Shown piece by piece: positions 29,913-39,336 of a stretch of 64,000 nt of DNA; the stretch's first letter is position 1; each line of letters opens with the position of its first letter. The notes under the pieces were generated by a model that saw only the letters and a program-made list of their open reading frames with translations, did no database searches and was not told the DNA's origin. The stretch comes from an uncultured Methylophaga sp. GTDB taxonomy: Bacteria; Pseudomonadota; Gammaproteobacteria; Nitrosococcales; Methylophagaceae. The position numbers were made by a program, and so were the translations under genes. The stretch lies in contig NZ_CAMYKO010000005.1 in NCBI RefSeq assembly GCF_947259025.1, positions 124,001-188,000 of the forward strand. Reading direction: 5' to 3'.

Positions 29913-30524
29913 CTAGCTTTCCTGATACTTTTCTATACTGTGGTGCAATGCCGTCCGCGCCCGATGCAACAGGACTCGTGCATTAGACGCAGAGATATCC
30001 AGAATGTTACAGATTTCTGTCATCTCCAGACCTTCCATATCAGACATGGTCAATACAGCCCGCTGATGCGGCGGCAATTTCTGATAGGTTTTTTCAATCA
30101 CGTCACGTAACTGATCGTTCTGCAGCAAAGCTTCAGGCGTATCCATATTCCACTGCAGGACATCATCAATACGGTGGCCACGATGGTCGAATTTATAGTC
30201 GGGTTCAGCTTGCCAGCCGTCATCAAGTGATAATTGTCGGCTTTCCCGGCGCAGGCGAGTTTTGGCACCGTTACTGGTGATTTGCAAAAGCCAGGTTTTC
30301 AAAGTGGCGCGGCCTTCAAAACGCGGCAATGCTTTTATCGCCGAAATCCAGGCCTCCTGGACCACCTCATCGGCAAAGGCTTCACCAATAATGGCCCGCG
30401 CTACTGACAGCATAATGCTGTGGTACTGAGTAACAACATAGTCAAAGGCAGCAGCATCGCCCGCGATCAGCGCTGCAATCAGCTTTTCCTGGTCCATTTG
30501 CTGGGGCGGTGCATTTTTTTTCAT
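29913..30524 (-). CDS. ECF-type RNA polymerase sigma factor
   Basis: About 203 residues. Region 2 (about 15-85) has AFDYVVTQYHSIMLSVARAIIGEAFADEVVQEAWISAI and the -10-binding FEGRATLKTWLLQITSNGAKTRLRR. A linker follows, then region 4 (about 140-195) with LPPHQRAVLTMSDMEGLEMTEICNILDISASNARVLLHRAR, the -35 helix-turn-helix. A GTG at 30542 could add six residues, but the ATG at 30524 fits region 2 spacing and leaves a divergent promoter in the gap. It likely controls the divergent operon at 30621. Confidence 0.92.
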   Translation of the reverse strand: MKKNAPPQQMDQEKLIAALIAGDAAAFDYVVTQYHSIMLSVARAIIGEAFADEVVQEAWISAIKALPRFEGRATLKTWLLQITSNGAKTRLRRESRQLSLDDGWQAEPDYKFDHRGHRIDDVLQWNMDTPEALLQNDQLRDVIEKTYQKLPPHQRAVLTMSDMEGLEMTEICNILDISASNARVLLHRARTALHHSIEKYQES

Positions 30525-30530
30525 TCCGTT

Positions 30531-30559
30531 TGTAACAATCACCGATCACAAAAGTCTAT
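30531..30559 (+). promoter_or_regulatory. Putative ECF promoter for the Cys-rich peptide operon
   Basis: TGTAAC (30531-30536), a 17-base spacer and GTCTAT (30554-30559) match the shape of ECF-sigma promoters (GTAAC-type -35, CGTC/GTCTA-type -10). Transcription would start near 30566, about 55 bases before the peptide gene. The -35 adjoins the sigma factor start codon. Confidence 0.5.
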
Positions 30560-30620
30560 GGTAGCAAGACTGGCTGATGAATAGCTGGTTGTTTTTGTTC
30601 TGACATAGAAGGATATAACC

Positions 30621-30944
30621 ATGAGTAACAAGAAAACATCAATCGCAATTGCCGCCAGTGCTGCCATGACGGCAGGTCTGGCTCTGTCACCAAGCATTGC
30701 CAGCGCAGAAAACCCGTTTGCTGCTCAGGAACTGTCTAACGGTTACATGCAACTGGCTGAACACCATGCAGAAGAAGGTAAGTGTGGTGAAGCCAAATGT
30801 GGCGGCGACAAGAAAACTGAAGAAGGCAAATGTGGTGAAGCCAAATGCGGCGCCGATAAGAAAGCCGAAGAAGGCAAATGCGGCGGCGATAAAAAAATGG
30901 ATGAAGGTAAATGCGGCGAAGCCAAATGTGGTGGTAACAAATAA
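30621..30944 (+). CDS. EGKCG-repeat Cys-rich exported peptide (HvfA/bufferin-like)
   Basis: A 107-residue precursor with a signal peptide (about 1-29, KKTSIAIAASAAMTAGLALS...IASA) and a short linker. Its C-terminal half is an imperfect 14-residue repeat: EGKCG occurs four times and EAKCG three times, spaced by GGDKK or similar. All seven cysteines lie in these motifs. EGKCG peptides of this kind are substrates of DUF692 (MNIO) enzymes in HvfA/bufferin-type RiPPs, where the Cys is modified to bind copper. AAGGA precedes the ATG. No maturase is adjacent. Role inferred: metal or oxidant buffering in the periplasm. Confidence 0.85.
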   Translation: MSNKKTSIAIAASAAMTAGLALSPSIASAENPFAAQELSNGYMQLAEHHAEEGKCGEAKCGGDKKTEEGKCGEAKCGADKKAEEGKCGGDKKMDEGKCGEAKCGGNK

Positions 30945-30969
30945 GTTATCAGCCCGCCTTTATGGACCG

Positions 30970-30995
30970 AATAAGGGCTCGCAAGAGCCCTTATT
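30970..30995 (+). terminator. Hairpin between the peptide gene and doxX (attenuator or mRNA stabiliser)
   Basis: AATAAGGGCTC (30970-30980), a GCAA tetraloop and GAGCCCTTATT (30985-30995) form a perfect 11-bp stem. No real T-run follows (CACTTTAAGG), so it probably lets some transcripts through. This would give more of the peptide than of the downstream products. Confidence 0.6.
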
Positions 30996-31015
30996 CACTT
31001 TAAGGAAAACATATC

Positions 31016-31657
31016 ATGTGGCTAACAAAACTGGGCTGCGGCCTGCACAAGCTGCTGAATAGCACCCGACAAGTCGACTTTCTGGCACCGCTGCTGCTGA
31101 GATTGTATCTGGCACCGGTTTTCTGGGTGGCTGCCAACAACAAATGGAATCCGTTTGATGCTGACAGCTCGCTGGAAAACACCATCGCCTGGTTCGCCAA
31201 TCCGGATTGGGGGCTGGGCCTGCCGTTTCCGGAAGTGATGGCCTACCTGGCCTGGGGGGCCGAGTATGTCGGCGCCATCGCTCTGATTCTGGGGCTTGCT
31301 GTGCGCTGGACAGCGATACCACTGATGGTCACGATGGTCGTGGCTGCAGTGTCGGTACACTGGCAAAACGGCTGGCAGGCCATCCATGACAAGATGAGTC
31401 CGTTTGCTTCAGACAATGTAGATGGCGCTATTGAAAGACTGGATGCGGCCCGTTCCATTTTGCAGGAACACGGTCACTACGACTGGCTGACCGAGACCGG
31501 CAACTTCGTGGTGCTCAACAACGGAATTGAATTTGCGGCAACTTATTTTGTCATGTTGTTGGTGCTGTTTTTTATCGGGGCCGGAAAGTATCTGAGCCTG
31601 GATTACTGGATTGTCAGCCAATGCCAACACAACAGAGGTGATTCAAATGTTGATTAG
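31016..31657 (+). CDS. DoxX-family membrane protein
   Basis: A 213-residue protein with four to five membrane helices and the DoxX-type sequence [17 protein letters not shown], with [23 protein letters not shown] and a C-terminal [23 protein letters not shown]. DoxX relatives act in thiol/sulfur redox or membrane stress and, in my recollection, recur beside DUF692/bufferin-type genes. The ATG follows AAGGA. It overlaps msrP by 11 bases, so it is in one operon with msrPQ. Its exact job here is unknown. Confidence 0.88.
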   Translation: MWLTKLGCGLHKLLNSTRQVDFLAPLLLRLYLAPVFWVAANNKWNPFDADSSLENTIAWFANPDWGLGLPFPEVMAYLAWGAEYVGAIALILGLAVRWTAIPLMVTMVVAAVSVHWQNGWQAIHDKMSPFASDNVDGAIERLDAARSILQEHGHYDWLTETGNFVVLNNGIEFAATYFVMLLVLFFIGAGKYLSLDYWIVSQCQHNRGDSNVD

Positions 31658-32609
31658 ACGCAGGAAACCCTGGGATCTGCCGGAGTCGGAAGTCACCGAT
31701 TACAAGGTCTACAAAAACCGTCGCCAGTTCCTCAATACTTCGATCACTGCCGGACTGGCCCTGGCCGCTGCGCCATCTATCGGTCTGGGTAAGCCGGTCG
31801 ATGAACTGCAGGTTTACAAGGATCTCAAACCCAGTCCGTTTTCTACTGATGAAGAGAAAACCACCTTTGAGGCCATCACTACCTACAATAATTTTTATGA
31901 GTTCGGTACCGGCAAGGAGGATCCTTCGCTCTATGCCACCGAGTTTCCGGATGAGTCGCAAATCTGGAAGGTGGAAATCGACGGTGAATGCGACAACCCC
32001 GGTGTCTACGAATACGATGATCTGGTCAAGCCGTTCACGATGGAAGAGCGCATCTACCGGATGCGTTGTGTCGAAGGCTGGTCAATGGTGATCCCCTGGA
32101 TTGGCTTCCCGCTGGCCGAGCTGTTAAAACGCGCCAAACCCAACTCCAAAGCTAAATACGTGGAGTTCACCACGCTTTATGATCCTGAGCAGATGCCCGG
32201 CCAAAACCGCGATGTGCTGGAGTGGCCTTATGTTGAGGGGCTTCGCATGGATGAAGCGATGAACCCGCTGACTATGATTTCGGTGGGGCTCTACGGTAAA
32301 GAATTGCTGGGGCAGAACGGTGCGCCATTGCGGCTGGTCGTGCCCTGGAAATATGGTTTCAAGAGTATTAAGTCGGTGGTGCGGATCCGCTTCGTTGAAG
32401 AGATGCCTCAAACGGCATGGATGAAAGCCAATGCCAATGAGTATGGCTTTTACTCCAACGTGAACCCCAATGTGAATCACCCGCGCTGGAGTCAGCGCCG
32501 TGAACGTCGCATCGGTGAGTTTCTCAAGCGCGATACTTTGATGTTTAACGGATATGGTGACTACGTTGCTGAGCTCTATTCAGGCATGGACCTCAAACGC
32601 TATTTCTAA
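31647..32609 (+). CDS. msrP: Periplasmic methionine sulfoxide reductase, catalytic subunit MsrP
   Basis: Repairs oxidised methionines of periplasmic proteins with a molybdopterin cofactor. The 320-residue protein has a Tat-type signal ([21 protein letters not shown]), the Moco Cys in [24 protein letters not shown], and the C-terminal [19 protein letters not shown] block of the YedY family. The frame could begin at 31611 inside doxX, but the ATG at 31647 with AGAGGTG upstream gives the family's usual start ([14 protein letters not shown]). It works with MsrQ downstream. Confidence 0.96.
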   Translation: MLIRRRKPWDLPESEVTDYKVYKNRRQFLNTSITAGLALAAAPSIGLGKPVDELQVYKDLKPSPFSTDEEKTTFEAITTYNNFYEFGTGKEDPSLYATEFPDESQIWKVEIDGECDNPGVYEYDDLVKPFTMEERIYRMRCVEGWSMVIPWIGFPLAELLKRAKPNSKAKYVEFTTLYDPEQMPGQNRDVLEWPYVEGLRMDEAMNPLTMISVGLYGKELLGQNGAPLRLVVPWKYGFKSIKSVVRIRFVEEMPQTAWMKANANEYGFYSNVNPNVNHPRWSQRRERRIGEFLKRDTLMFNGYGDYVAELYSGMDLKRYF

Positions 32610-33225
32610 CGACAATAAGGGCAGTTTTATCAGGCTTAGCCACCTCAAGGTGCTGGTATTTCTGATCTGCCTTTATCCGTTGTTTTACATGACCTGGGGG
32701 TTTTTCACCCACCAACTGGGTGCCAACCCGATTGAGGCTGTGACCCGTGATAGTGGTCTGTGGGGGCTGCGCTTCCTGTTGATTACGCTGTGCGTGACCC
32801 CGTTGCGCTGGCTGACCGGCATTAACCAGTTGGTACGCTTCCGCCGTATGCTGGGCTTATTCGCCTTTTTCTATGCCACCGTGCATATGCTGCTTTACCT
32901 GGGCCTGGATCAGTTTTTCAACTGGTATGAAATCTGGCTCGATATTATCAAACGGCCGTTTATTACCGTGGGGTTCATCAACTTTATAGCCCTGTTGCCG
33001 CTGGTATTCACCTCCACCAACAAAATGGTCAAACGCCTCGGTGGCCGTCGCTGGAAAAAGCTGCACAAGCTGACTTATTTTGTTGCCGCTGCCGCCTGTA
33101 TTCACTTCCTGATGCTGATCAAGGCGGATATCCGTGAACCGGTGATTTATATCATCATTCTTACCGGTTTGCTGGGCGTGCGTCTGCTGCATCATCTGCG
33201 GCAGAAAAAGCTCAGCGCCCAGTAA
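32554..33225 (+). CDS. msrQ: Heme-binding membrane subunit MsrQ
   Basis: Passes electrons from the quinone pool or flavin to MsrP. It has six membrane helices of the ferric-reductase-like type. The heme ligand histidines lie in [31 protein letters not shown], and the family's W-rich start ([33 protein letters not shown]). The true start is uncertain. The ATG at 32554 overlaps msrP by 56 bases and adds a 20-residue non-family leader. Non-ATG starts just after the msrP stop, after AAGGG at 32618, are possible. Family assignment is firm. Confidence 0.93.
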   Translation: MVTTLLSSIQAWTSNAISNDNKGSFIRLSHLKVLVFLICLYPLFYMTWGFFTHQLGANPIEAVTRDSGLWGLRFLLITLCVTPLRWLTGINQLVRFRRMLGLFAFFYATVHMLLYLGLDQFFNWYEIWLDIIKRPFITVGFINFIALLPLVFTSTNKMVKRLGGRRWKKLHKLTYFVAAAACIHFLMLIKADIREPVIYIIILTGLLGVRLLHHLRQKKLSAQ

Positions 33226-33333
33226 ATCCTCACGCTACTTATCATCGCTGTTGCTGACGCCAGTCTGCTAGTTTGGCGATAGCGATTGTGTGTGAATTCC
33301 TATACCCTGAGATTTTCGCAAACTTTGCTCATG

Positions 33334-33353
33334 CACCGTCATCGATGACGGTG
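33334..33353. promoter_or_regulatory. Perfect 20-bp palindrome upstream of aceE
   Basis: CACCGTCATCGATGACGGTG is its own reverse complement. It lies about 145 bases before the aceE start, 109 past msrQ, with no T-run on either side, so a protein-binding site is likelier than a terminator. It does not match the PdhR box (ATTGGT...ACCAAT) that controls pdh in E. coli. Confidence 0.5.
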
Positions 33354-33497
33354 ATCTAAGCACCGGTCAGACAAGAAATTTCTCGCTGTAATGGCCGCTA
33401 AGCGGCGCTTCAGACGGCTGTTGGAAAGATGAAATCTGGCAAAAGCTGTTACAATGTTGCGCTGTTATTCATCGCGTTATGATTTAAGAAGGTATTT

Positions 33498-36152
33498 ATG
33501 ACTGATTTTGTCGATCACGATCCACAGGAAACTCAGGAATGGCTTGACGCGCTCGAGTCTGTGATTGAGGCCGGTGGTGAAGAAAAAGCGCACTTTATCA
33601 TTGAAAAACTCATTGATATGGCACGCCGTACCGGGATTAACCTGCCGTACAGCGCCAACACTGCCTACGTCAACACGATTCCGGTTGATCAGCAAGAACG
33701 CATCCCTGGTGATCAGGCGATGGAACACAGACTCAGATCGTATATTCGCTGGAATGCGATGGCGATGGTGGTTAAAGCCAATATGAAACCCGGCTCGGTC
33801 GGCGGTCATATTGCCAGCTTCTCTTCTGCCGCCACCCTTTACGATGTCGGCTTCAATCATTTTTATAAAGGCGATAACTACGGTAACGGCGCCGATATGG
33901 TGTTCTTCCAGGGCCACTCGGCACCCGGTATTTACGCCCGCTCTTTCCTTGAGGGCCGGCTGAGCGAAGAACAGCTGGAAAACTTCCGTTTCGAATCTGA
34001 CGGCAAAGGGCTGTCATCCTACCCTCACCCCTGGTTGATGCCGGATTACTGGCAGTTCCCGACCGTATCAATGGGGCTGGGCCCGATCCTGGCGATTTAC
34101 CAGGCGCGCTTCATGAAATACATGCAGCACCGTGAGATTGTGGCCACTGAAGGCCGTCATGTCTGGGCTTACCTGGGTGACGGTGAAATGGACGAACCGG
34201 AATCATTGGGTGCGATTACCCTGGCCGGTCGTGAAAAACTCGACAACCTGATATACGTTGTTAACTGTAACTTGCAGCGTCTCGACGGCCCGGTTCGCGG
34301 TAACGGCAAGATCATCCAGGAACTGGAAGGCCTGTTCCGTGGCGCCGGCTGGAACGTGGTCAAAGTCATCTGGGGTAGCGGCTGGGATCAGTTGCTGGCA
34401 CGTGACACCAAAGGCCTGCTGCTCAAGCGCATGGAAGAAGTGGTCGACGGTGAATACCAGAACTACAAGGCCAAAGACGGCGCCTATGTGCGTAAACACT
34501 TCTTTGGTAAATATCCGGAACTGCTGGATATGGTGTCCGATATGACCGACGAGGATATCTGGCACCTGTCCCGTGGAGGTCACGATCCCCGCAAGATCTA
34601 CGCGGCTTACAAGCGCGCGGTGGAACACACTGGTCAGCCGACCGTGATCCTGGCGAAAACCGTGAAAGGTTATGGCATGGGTGAAGCCGGTGAAGGTCAG
34701 AACACCACTCACCAGCAGAAGAAACTGGAACTGGAGCAGATGAAACGCTTCCGTGACCGTTTCAATATCCCGGTTTCTGATGAAGATATTGATGAAATTC
34801 CGTTCATCAAGCTCAAGGACGACAGTCCCGAGAAACAATATTTGATGCAACGCCGTGAAGAGCTGGGCGGTCCGCTGCCCAAGCGCAATAATGAAGCGCC
34901 GGCATTGGAAATCCCTGAACTGAAAGCGTTTGACGCGGTGCTGAAATCCAGTGGTGACCGTGAGTTGTCTACCACGATGGCATTTGTCCGTATTCTGACC
35001 GCGTTGATCCGCGACAAGAAGATCGGCAAAAACATTGTACCAATCGTGCCGGACGAAGCCCGTACCTTCGGTATGGAAGGCCTGTTCCGTAGCGTCGGTA
35101 TCTACTCGTCTTCTGGTCAGCGTTACGAGCCGGAAGATTCCGGTAAGGTCATGTGGTACCGCGAAGATACCAAGGGCCAGATCCTGGAAGAGGGCATTAA
35201 CGAAGCCGGCTCCATGGCCGAGTGGATATCTGCTGCGACCGCCTACAGCAACTATGGCGTCAACATGGTGCCGTTCTACATCTATTACTCGATGTTCGGT
35301 GTTCAGCGTGTCGGCGACCTGTGGTGGCTGGCCGGTGATATTCAGGCCCGTGGCTTCCTGATTGGCGGTACCGCCGGTCGGACTACGCTGAACGGCGAAG
35401 GTCTGCAGCATCAGGATGGTCACAACCTGCTGATGGCGAATACCATTCCTAACTGTGTCAGTTATGACCCGACTTATGCGTATGAAGTCGCCGTCATTGT
35501 GCATGACGGTATGAAACGCATGTACGAACAGCAGGAGAACGTGTTCTATTACCTGACCGCGATGAACGAAAACTACCAGCATCCTGCACTGCCGGAAGGC
35601 GCTGAGGAAGGCATTATCAAGGGCATGTACAAACTCAGACAGGGCGGCAAGCACAAGCTGAAAGCCCAGCTGCTGGGTAGTGGCACGATTCTGCGTGAAG
35701 TGGAAGCCGCTGCTGAGATGCTGGAAAAAGACTGGAAAGTGGCCTCTACCGTGTGGAGCGCGACCAGTATTAACGAGTTGACCCGTGACGGTCAGGAAGT
35801 GGATCGCTTCAACCGTCTTAATCCGGGTGCTGACAAGAAACAAAGCTATGTGGCGCAATGCCTGGAAAAAGAGCCGGGCGTGGTGGTTGCCGCAACCGAC
35901 TACATCCGCATTTATGCCGAGCAGATTCGTCCGTGGATCAAAGCGCCATACACGGTGCTGGGTACTGATGGCTTTGGCCGCAGTGATACCCGCGAGAAGC
36001 TGCGTAGTTTCTTTGAAGTCGACCGCTACCATGTTGTCGTCGCGACCTTGAGCACATTGGCCGAGCAGGGTGAAATCAAACCTGACGTTGTCGCCGATGC
36101 GATCAAGAAATACGACATCAATGCGGAAGCAATCAACCCGGTTAAGGCTTAA
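33498..36152 (+). CDS. aceE: Pyruvate dehydrogenase E1 (homodimeric type)
   Basis: Thiamine diphosphate enzyme that decarboxylates pyruvate and reductively acetylates the E2 lipoyl group. The 884-residue protein is the usual length for the AceE type. It shows HIASFSSAATLYDVGFNHFY, GDGEMDEPES (ThDP motif GDG...), VPDEARTFGMEGLFRSVGIY and GEGLQHQDGHN. AAGAAGGT precedes the ATG. It heads the aceE-aceF-lpd operon (4-base gap, then an overlap). It links thiamine synthesis in this window to its main use. Confidence 0.98.
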   Translation: MTDFVDHDPQETQEWLDALESVIEAGGEEKAHFIIEKLIDMARRTGINLPYSANTAYVNTIPVDQQERIPGDQAMEHRLRSYIRWNAMAMVVKANMKPGSVGGHIASFSSAATLYDVGFNHFYKGDNYGNGADMVFFQGHSAPGIYARSFLEGRLSEEQLENFRFESDGKGLSSYPHPWLMPDYWQFPTVSMGLGPILAIYQARFMKYMQHREIVATEGRHVWAYLGDGEMDEPESLGAITLAGREKLDNLIYVVNCNLQRLDGPVRGNGKIIQELEGLFRGAGWNVVKVIWGSGWDQLLARDTKGLLLKRMEEVVDGEYQNYKAKDGAYVRKHFFGKYPELLDMVSDMTDEDIWHLSRGGHDPRKIYAAYKRAVEHTGQPTVILAKTVKGYGMGEAGEGQNTTHQQKKLELEQMKRFRDRFNIPVSDEDIDEIPFIKLKDDSPEKQYLMQRREELGGPLPKRNNEAPALEIPELKAFDAVLKSSGDRELSTTMAFVRILTALIRDKKIGKNIVPIVPDEARTFGMEGLFRSVGIYSSSGQRYEPEDSGKVMWYREDTKGQILEEGINEAGSMAEWISAATAYSNYGVNMVPFYIYYSMFGVQRVGDLWWLAGDIQARGFLIGGTAGRTTLNGEGLQHQDGHNLLMANTIPNCVSYDPTYAYEVAVIVHDGMKRMYEQQENVFYYLTAMNENYQHPALPEGAEEGIIKGMYKLRQGGKHKLKAQLLGSGTILREVEAAAEMLEKDWKVASTVWSATSINELTRDGQEVDRFNRLNPGADKKQSYVAQCLEKEPGVVVAATDYIRIYAEQIRPWIKAPYTVLGTDGFGRSDTREKLRSFFEVDRYHVVVATLSTLAEQGEIKPDVVADAIKKYDINAEAINPVKA

Positions 36153-36155
36153 ACA

Positions 36156-37496
36156 ATGGCAGATTTGATTGAAATTAAAGTACCCGATATTGGTGACTTC
36201 GACGAGGTTGAGATCATTGAGGTGCTGGTTGCCGAGGGTGACAGCATTGATGACCAGCAGGAAGTCATCACCGTAGAGTCCGACAAGGCGATGATGGAGA
36301 TCCCCGCTGACAGCGGTGGTGTGGTCAAAGAGCTGAAAGTCAAAGTCGGCGATAAAGTCAGTGAAGGCACTGTGATCGCGCTGGTTGAGGCTGAAGGTGG
36401 CGCCGCTCCCGCAGCTGAAGAAAAGCCCGCTGAAGAGCCGGCTCCGGCAGCGAAAGCGAAACCCGAAGCGCCCAAGCAGGAAGAAAAACCGGCCCCCGCG
36501 CCGGCAGCGCCTGCATCACAGCCAGCACCGGCAGAGCAGCAGGAGCTGACCGAATCGATTCCTTATGCGCCTGATACCAAATCCGGTATCCGCCGTGCGC
36601 ATGCCTCACCGTCGATTCGCCGTTTTGCCCGTGAACTGGGCGTAGTGCTGTCGTCTGTGACCGGTACCGGCCCCAAAGGCCGTATTACCCGTGAAGACGT
36701 GCAGGGCTATGTTAAGAACGCGCTGCAGCAACCGGCAGCCGCACCGGCCCAGGCTGGCAGCGGTATTCCTTCTGTACCGACGGTTAACTTTGAACAGTTC
36801 GGCGATATCGAAACCGAAGAGCTGTCACGCATCAAGAAGATCTCCGGCAAGCATTTGCATGCCTGCTGGCTGAATATTCCGCATGTGACGCAGTTTGATG
36901 AAGCTGATATCACCGAGCTGGAAAAATTCCGCAAAGAAAACAAACAGATGGCTAAAGACAAGGGCGTTAACCTGACGCCGCTGGTCTTTATTATGAAAGC
37001 TGTGGTGGCCTGTCTGAAAGAATATCCGGAATTCAATGCGTCGCTGAGCGAAGACAAAGAAAGCCTGATCTACAAGCAGTACTACAACATCGGTGTGGCG
37101 GTTGATACGCCCAACGGTTTGATGGTGCCGGTGATCAAGGATGTCGATAAGAAAGGCTTCCTGGAACTGGCCGGTGAGCTGGGTGAAATCAGCCAGCGTG
37201 CCCGTGACGGTGCTTTGAGTGCCAAGGACATGCAGGGCGGGACTTTCTCAATTTCCAGTCTGGGCGGTATCGGTGGTCAGTATTTCACCCCGATTGTGAA
37301 TGCGCCGGAAGTCGCCATTCTGGGCGTCAGCCGTCACAGTATGAAGCCGGTTTGGAACGGTGAAGAGTTCGAACCTCGCCTGATGCTGCCATTATCCATC
37401 TCCTACGATCACCGCGTGATTGACGGCGCCGCCGGTGCCCGTTTCACCGTGATGCTGAGCCAGATGTTGTCTGATATCAGGAAGGTGCTGCTATGA
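36156..37496 (+). CDS. aceF: Dihydrolipoamide acetyltransferase (pyruvate dehydrogenase E2)
   Basis: Transfers acetyl to CoA and forms the core of the complex. The 446-residue protein has one N-terminal lipoyl domain (about 1-78, [15 protein letters not shown] with the modified Lys). An Ala/Pro/Glu linker (about 85-125) and a peripheral-subunit-binding domain (about 145-180, [14 protein letters not shown]) follow. The C-terminal catalytic domain carries DHRVIDGA. E. coli AceF has three lipoyl domains; only one here, with another on Lpd. The stop overlaps lpd by four bases. Confidence 0.97.
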   Translation: MADLIEIKVPDIGDFDEVEIIEVLVAEGDSIDDQQEVITVESDKAMMEIPADSGGVVKELKVKVGDKVSEGTVIALVEAEGGAAPAAEEKPAEEPAPAAKAKPEAPKQEEKPAPAPAAPASQPAPAEQQELTESIPYAPDTKSGIRRAHASPSIRRFARELGVVLSSVTGTGPKGRITREDVQGYVKNALQQPAAAPAQAGSGIPSVPTVNFEQFGDIETEELSRIKKISGKHLHACWLNIPHVTQFDEADITELEKFRKENKQMAKDKGVNLTPLVFIMKAVVACLKEYPEFNASLSEDKESLIYKQYYNIGVAVDTPNGLMVPVIKDVDKKGFLELAGELGEISQRARDGALSAKDMQGGTFSISSLGGIGGQYFTPIVNAPEVAILGVSRHSMKPVWNGEEFEPRLMLPLSISYDHRVIDGAAGARFTVMLSQMLSDIRKVLL

Positions 37497-39262
37497 GTTT
37501 GATCGAGGTTAAAGTCCCCGATATCGGCGATTTTGATGCCGTAGAAATTATTGATGTGCTGGTCAGCGAAGGCGAAGAGGTCAGCGAAAACCAGGACATT
37601 ATTACCCTGGAATCTGACAAGGCGGCGATGGAAATCCCGACCACGGTCAGTGGTAAAGTGGCCGAGTTGAAAGTCTCGGTCGGCGATAAAGTCAGTGAAG
37701 GCGATGTGATTCTGACCGTAGAAGCGGCTGAAGCCTCTGATACTGCGGAAGATGACAAAGCAGAGACCGCTGAAGCGCCGAAAGAAGAAAGTAAACCTGC
37801 TCCAGCGCCAACGCCAGCGTCTGCACCGGCCGGTGATGCTGATATGCACGCTGAAGTGCTGGTGCTGGGTTCCGGTCCCGGTGGATACACCGCGGCTTTC
37901 CGTGCCGCTGATCTGGGCAAAAAAGTTATCATGGTTGAGCGCCACGAACGTATCGGCGGTGTCTGTCTGAATGTCGGCTGTATTCCGTCCAAAGCCTTGC
38001 TGCATACCGCACAAATCATCAACGAAGCTGATGAAATGGGCGGTCACGGTATCAAGTTCGGCAAGCCTCAGATTGATATCCGCGAACTGGCGACCTGGAA
38101 AGAGAGTGTCGTCAAACAACTGACCGGTGGTCTGCAGGGCCTGGCCAAGCAGCGTAAAGTCGATGTGGTTAACGGCACCGGCAGCTTTACCAGCCCCAAC
38201 ACGCTGAAAGTCGAAGGTAAGGATGGCGACAAAACCATTTCCTTTGATAACTGTATTATTGCCGCGGGTTCACGTGTGACCACGATCCCGGTGTTCCCGC
38301 ACGATGATCCACGAATGATGGATTCTACCGACGCACTGGAACTGGAAGATATTCCCAAACGCCTGCTGGTGATTGGCGGTGGTATTATCGGCATGGAAAT
38401 GGCCACCGTCTACGATGCGCTGGGTTCAAAAATCACGGTCGTCGAAATGCAGGACAGCCTGATCCCGGGTGCGGACAAAGATATCGTTAAACCGCTGCTG
38501 AAACGGGTGCAGGATAAATACGAAAATATTTACCTGAGCACCAAGGTGGCGAACATTGAGCCACTGAAAAAAGGCCTGAAGGTCACATTTGAAGGCAAAG
38601 ATGCGCCAGAAACAGATACTTTTGACAAGATCCTGGTGGCAGTCGGTCGTACCCCCAACGGCAAACTGATCGATGCCGAAGCTGCCGGTGTTGCCGTCGA
38701 TGACTGGGGCTTTATTGCCACTGATGGCCAGATGCGCACTAATGTGCCGCATATCTTCGCTATCGGCGATATTGTCGGTCAGCCGATGCTGGCGCACAAA
38801 GCGACCCACGAAGGCAAAGTCGCCGCTGAAGTCATTGCCGGTCAGAAATCGGTATTTGAACCGATGACCATTCCGTCCGTGGCTTATACCGATCCGGAAG
38901 TGGCGTGGATGGGCATGAGCGAAGACGAGGCCAAGAAAGAAGGTATTGACTACGTGAAAGGTGCCTTCCCCTGGGCTGCCAGTGGCCGTAGCCTGAGTCT
39001 GGGCCGTGATGATGGTCTCACCAAGGCGCTGTTTGAAAAAGACAGTGGTCGCCTGATTGGCGCCGGAATCGTCGGCCCTAATGCAGGTGAATTGATTGCT
39101 GAAGCGGCACTGGCACTGGAAATGGGCGCTGATGCCGAGGATATCGGCCTCACCATCCATCCGCACCCGACCTTGTCGGAAACCCTGTGTTTCGCTGCGG
39201 AAATGGCCGAAGGCAGCATCACTGACCTGATGCCGCCACGCAAGACACTGCATTCCAAGTAA
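37493..39262 (+). CDS. lpdA: Dihydrolipoamide dehydrogenase with N-terminal lipoyl domain
   Basis: Reoxidises dihydrolipoyl groups with FAD and NAD. The 589-residue protein starts with its own lipoyl domain (about 1-80, [15 protein letters not shown]), then an Ala/Pro linker and the flavoprotein: FAD motif [20 protein letters not shown], redox pair CLNVGC, NAD motif [15 protein letters not shown], and HPHPTLSE with the active His-Glu. Lipoyl domains on E3 are known in some beta- and gammaproteobacteria. It ends the pdh operon before a terminator. Confidence 0.97.
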   Translation: MSLIEVKVPDIGDFDAVEIIDVLVSEGEEVSENQDIITLESDKAAMEIPTTVSGKVAELKVSVGDKVSEGDVILTVEAAEASDTAEDDKAETAEAPKEESKPAPAPTPASAPAGDADMHAEVLVLGSGPGGYTAAFRAADLGKKVIMVERHERIGGVCLNVGCIPSKALLHTAQIINEADEMGGHGIKFGKPQIDIRELATWKESVVKQLTGGLQGLAKQRKVDVVNGTGSFTSPNTLKVEGKDGDKTISFDNCIIAAGSRVTTIPVFPHDDPRMMDSTDALELEDIPKRLLVIGGGIIGMEMATVYDALGSKITVVEMQDSLIPGADKDIVKPLLKRVQDKYENIYLSTKVANIEPLKKGLKVTFEGKDAPETDTFDKILVAVGRTPNGKLIDAEAAGVAVDDWGFIATDGQMRTNVPHIFAIGDIVGQPMLAHKATHEGKVAAEVIAGQKSVFEPMTIPSVAYTDPEVAWMGMSEDEAKKEGIDYVKGAFPWAASGRSLSLGRDDGLTKALFEKDSGRLIGAGIVGPNAGELIAEAALALEMGADAEDIGLTIHPHPTLSETLCFAAEMAEGSITDLMPPRKTLHSK

Positions 39263-39280
39263 TGCCAGTCAGAATCGAAG

Positions 39281-39318
39281 CGGGGCATGCTGCACAGCTG
39301 TGAGCATGCCCCGTTTTT
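39281..39318 (+). terminator. Rho-independent terminator after lpd
   Basis: CGGGGCATGCT (39281-39291), an 11-base loop and AGCATGCCCCG (39303-39313) form an 11-bp stem followed by TTTTT. It closes the pyruvate dehydrogenase operon. Confidence 0.93.
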
Positions 39319-39336
39319 ATGTAACACTGTCACGCC

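Noticed and set aside
30743-30940. Open frame opposite the EGKCG peptide, itself repetitive with Pro-His-Leu-Ser repeats
   Set aside because: The repetition is only the mirror of the peptide gene's repeat; no start signals support it.
30750-30940. Direct repeats that could suggest a CRISPR array
   Set aside because: The repeats are in-frame codons of a protein with a signal peptide; there are no uniform repeat/spacer units.
34203-36032. A 609-codon open frame on the strand opposite aceE
   Set aside because: It is fully antisense to a conserved enzyme, has a composition expected from reversed codons, and no ribosome-binding site or family match.
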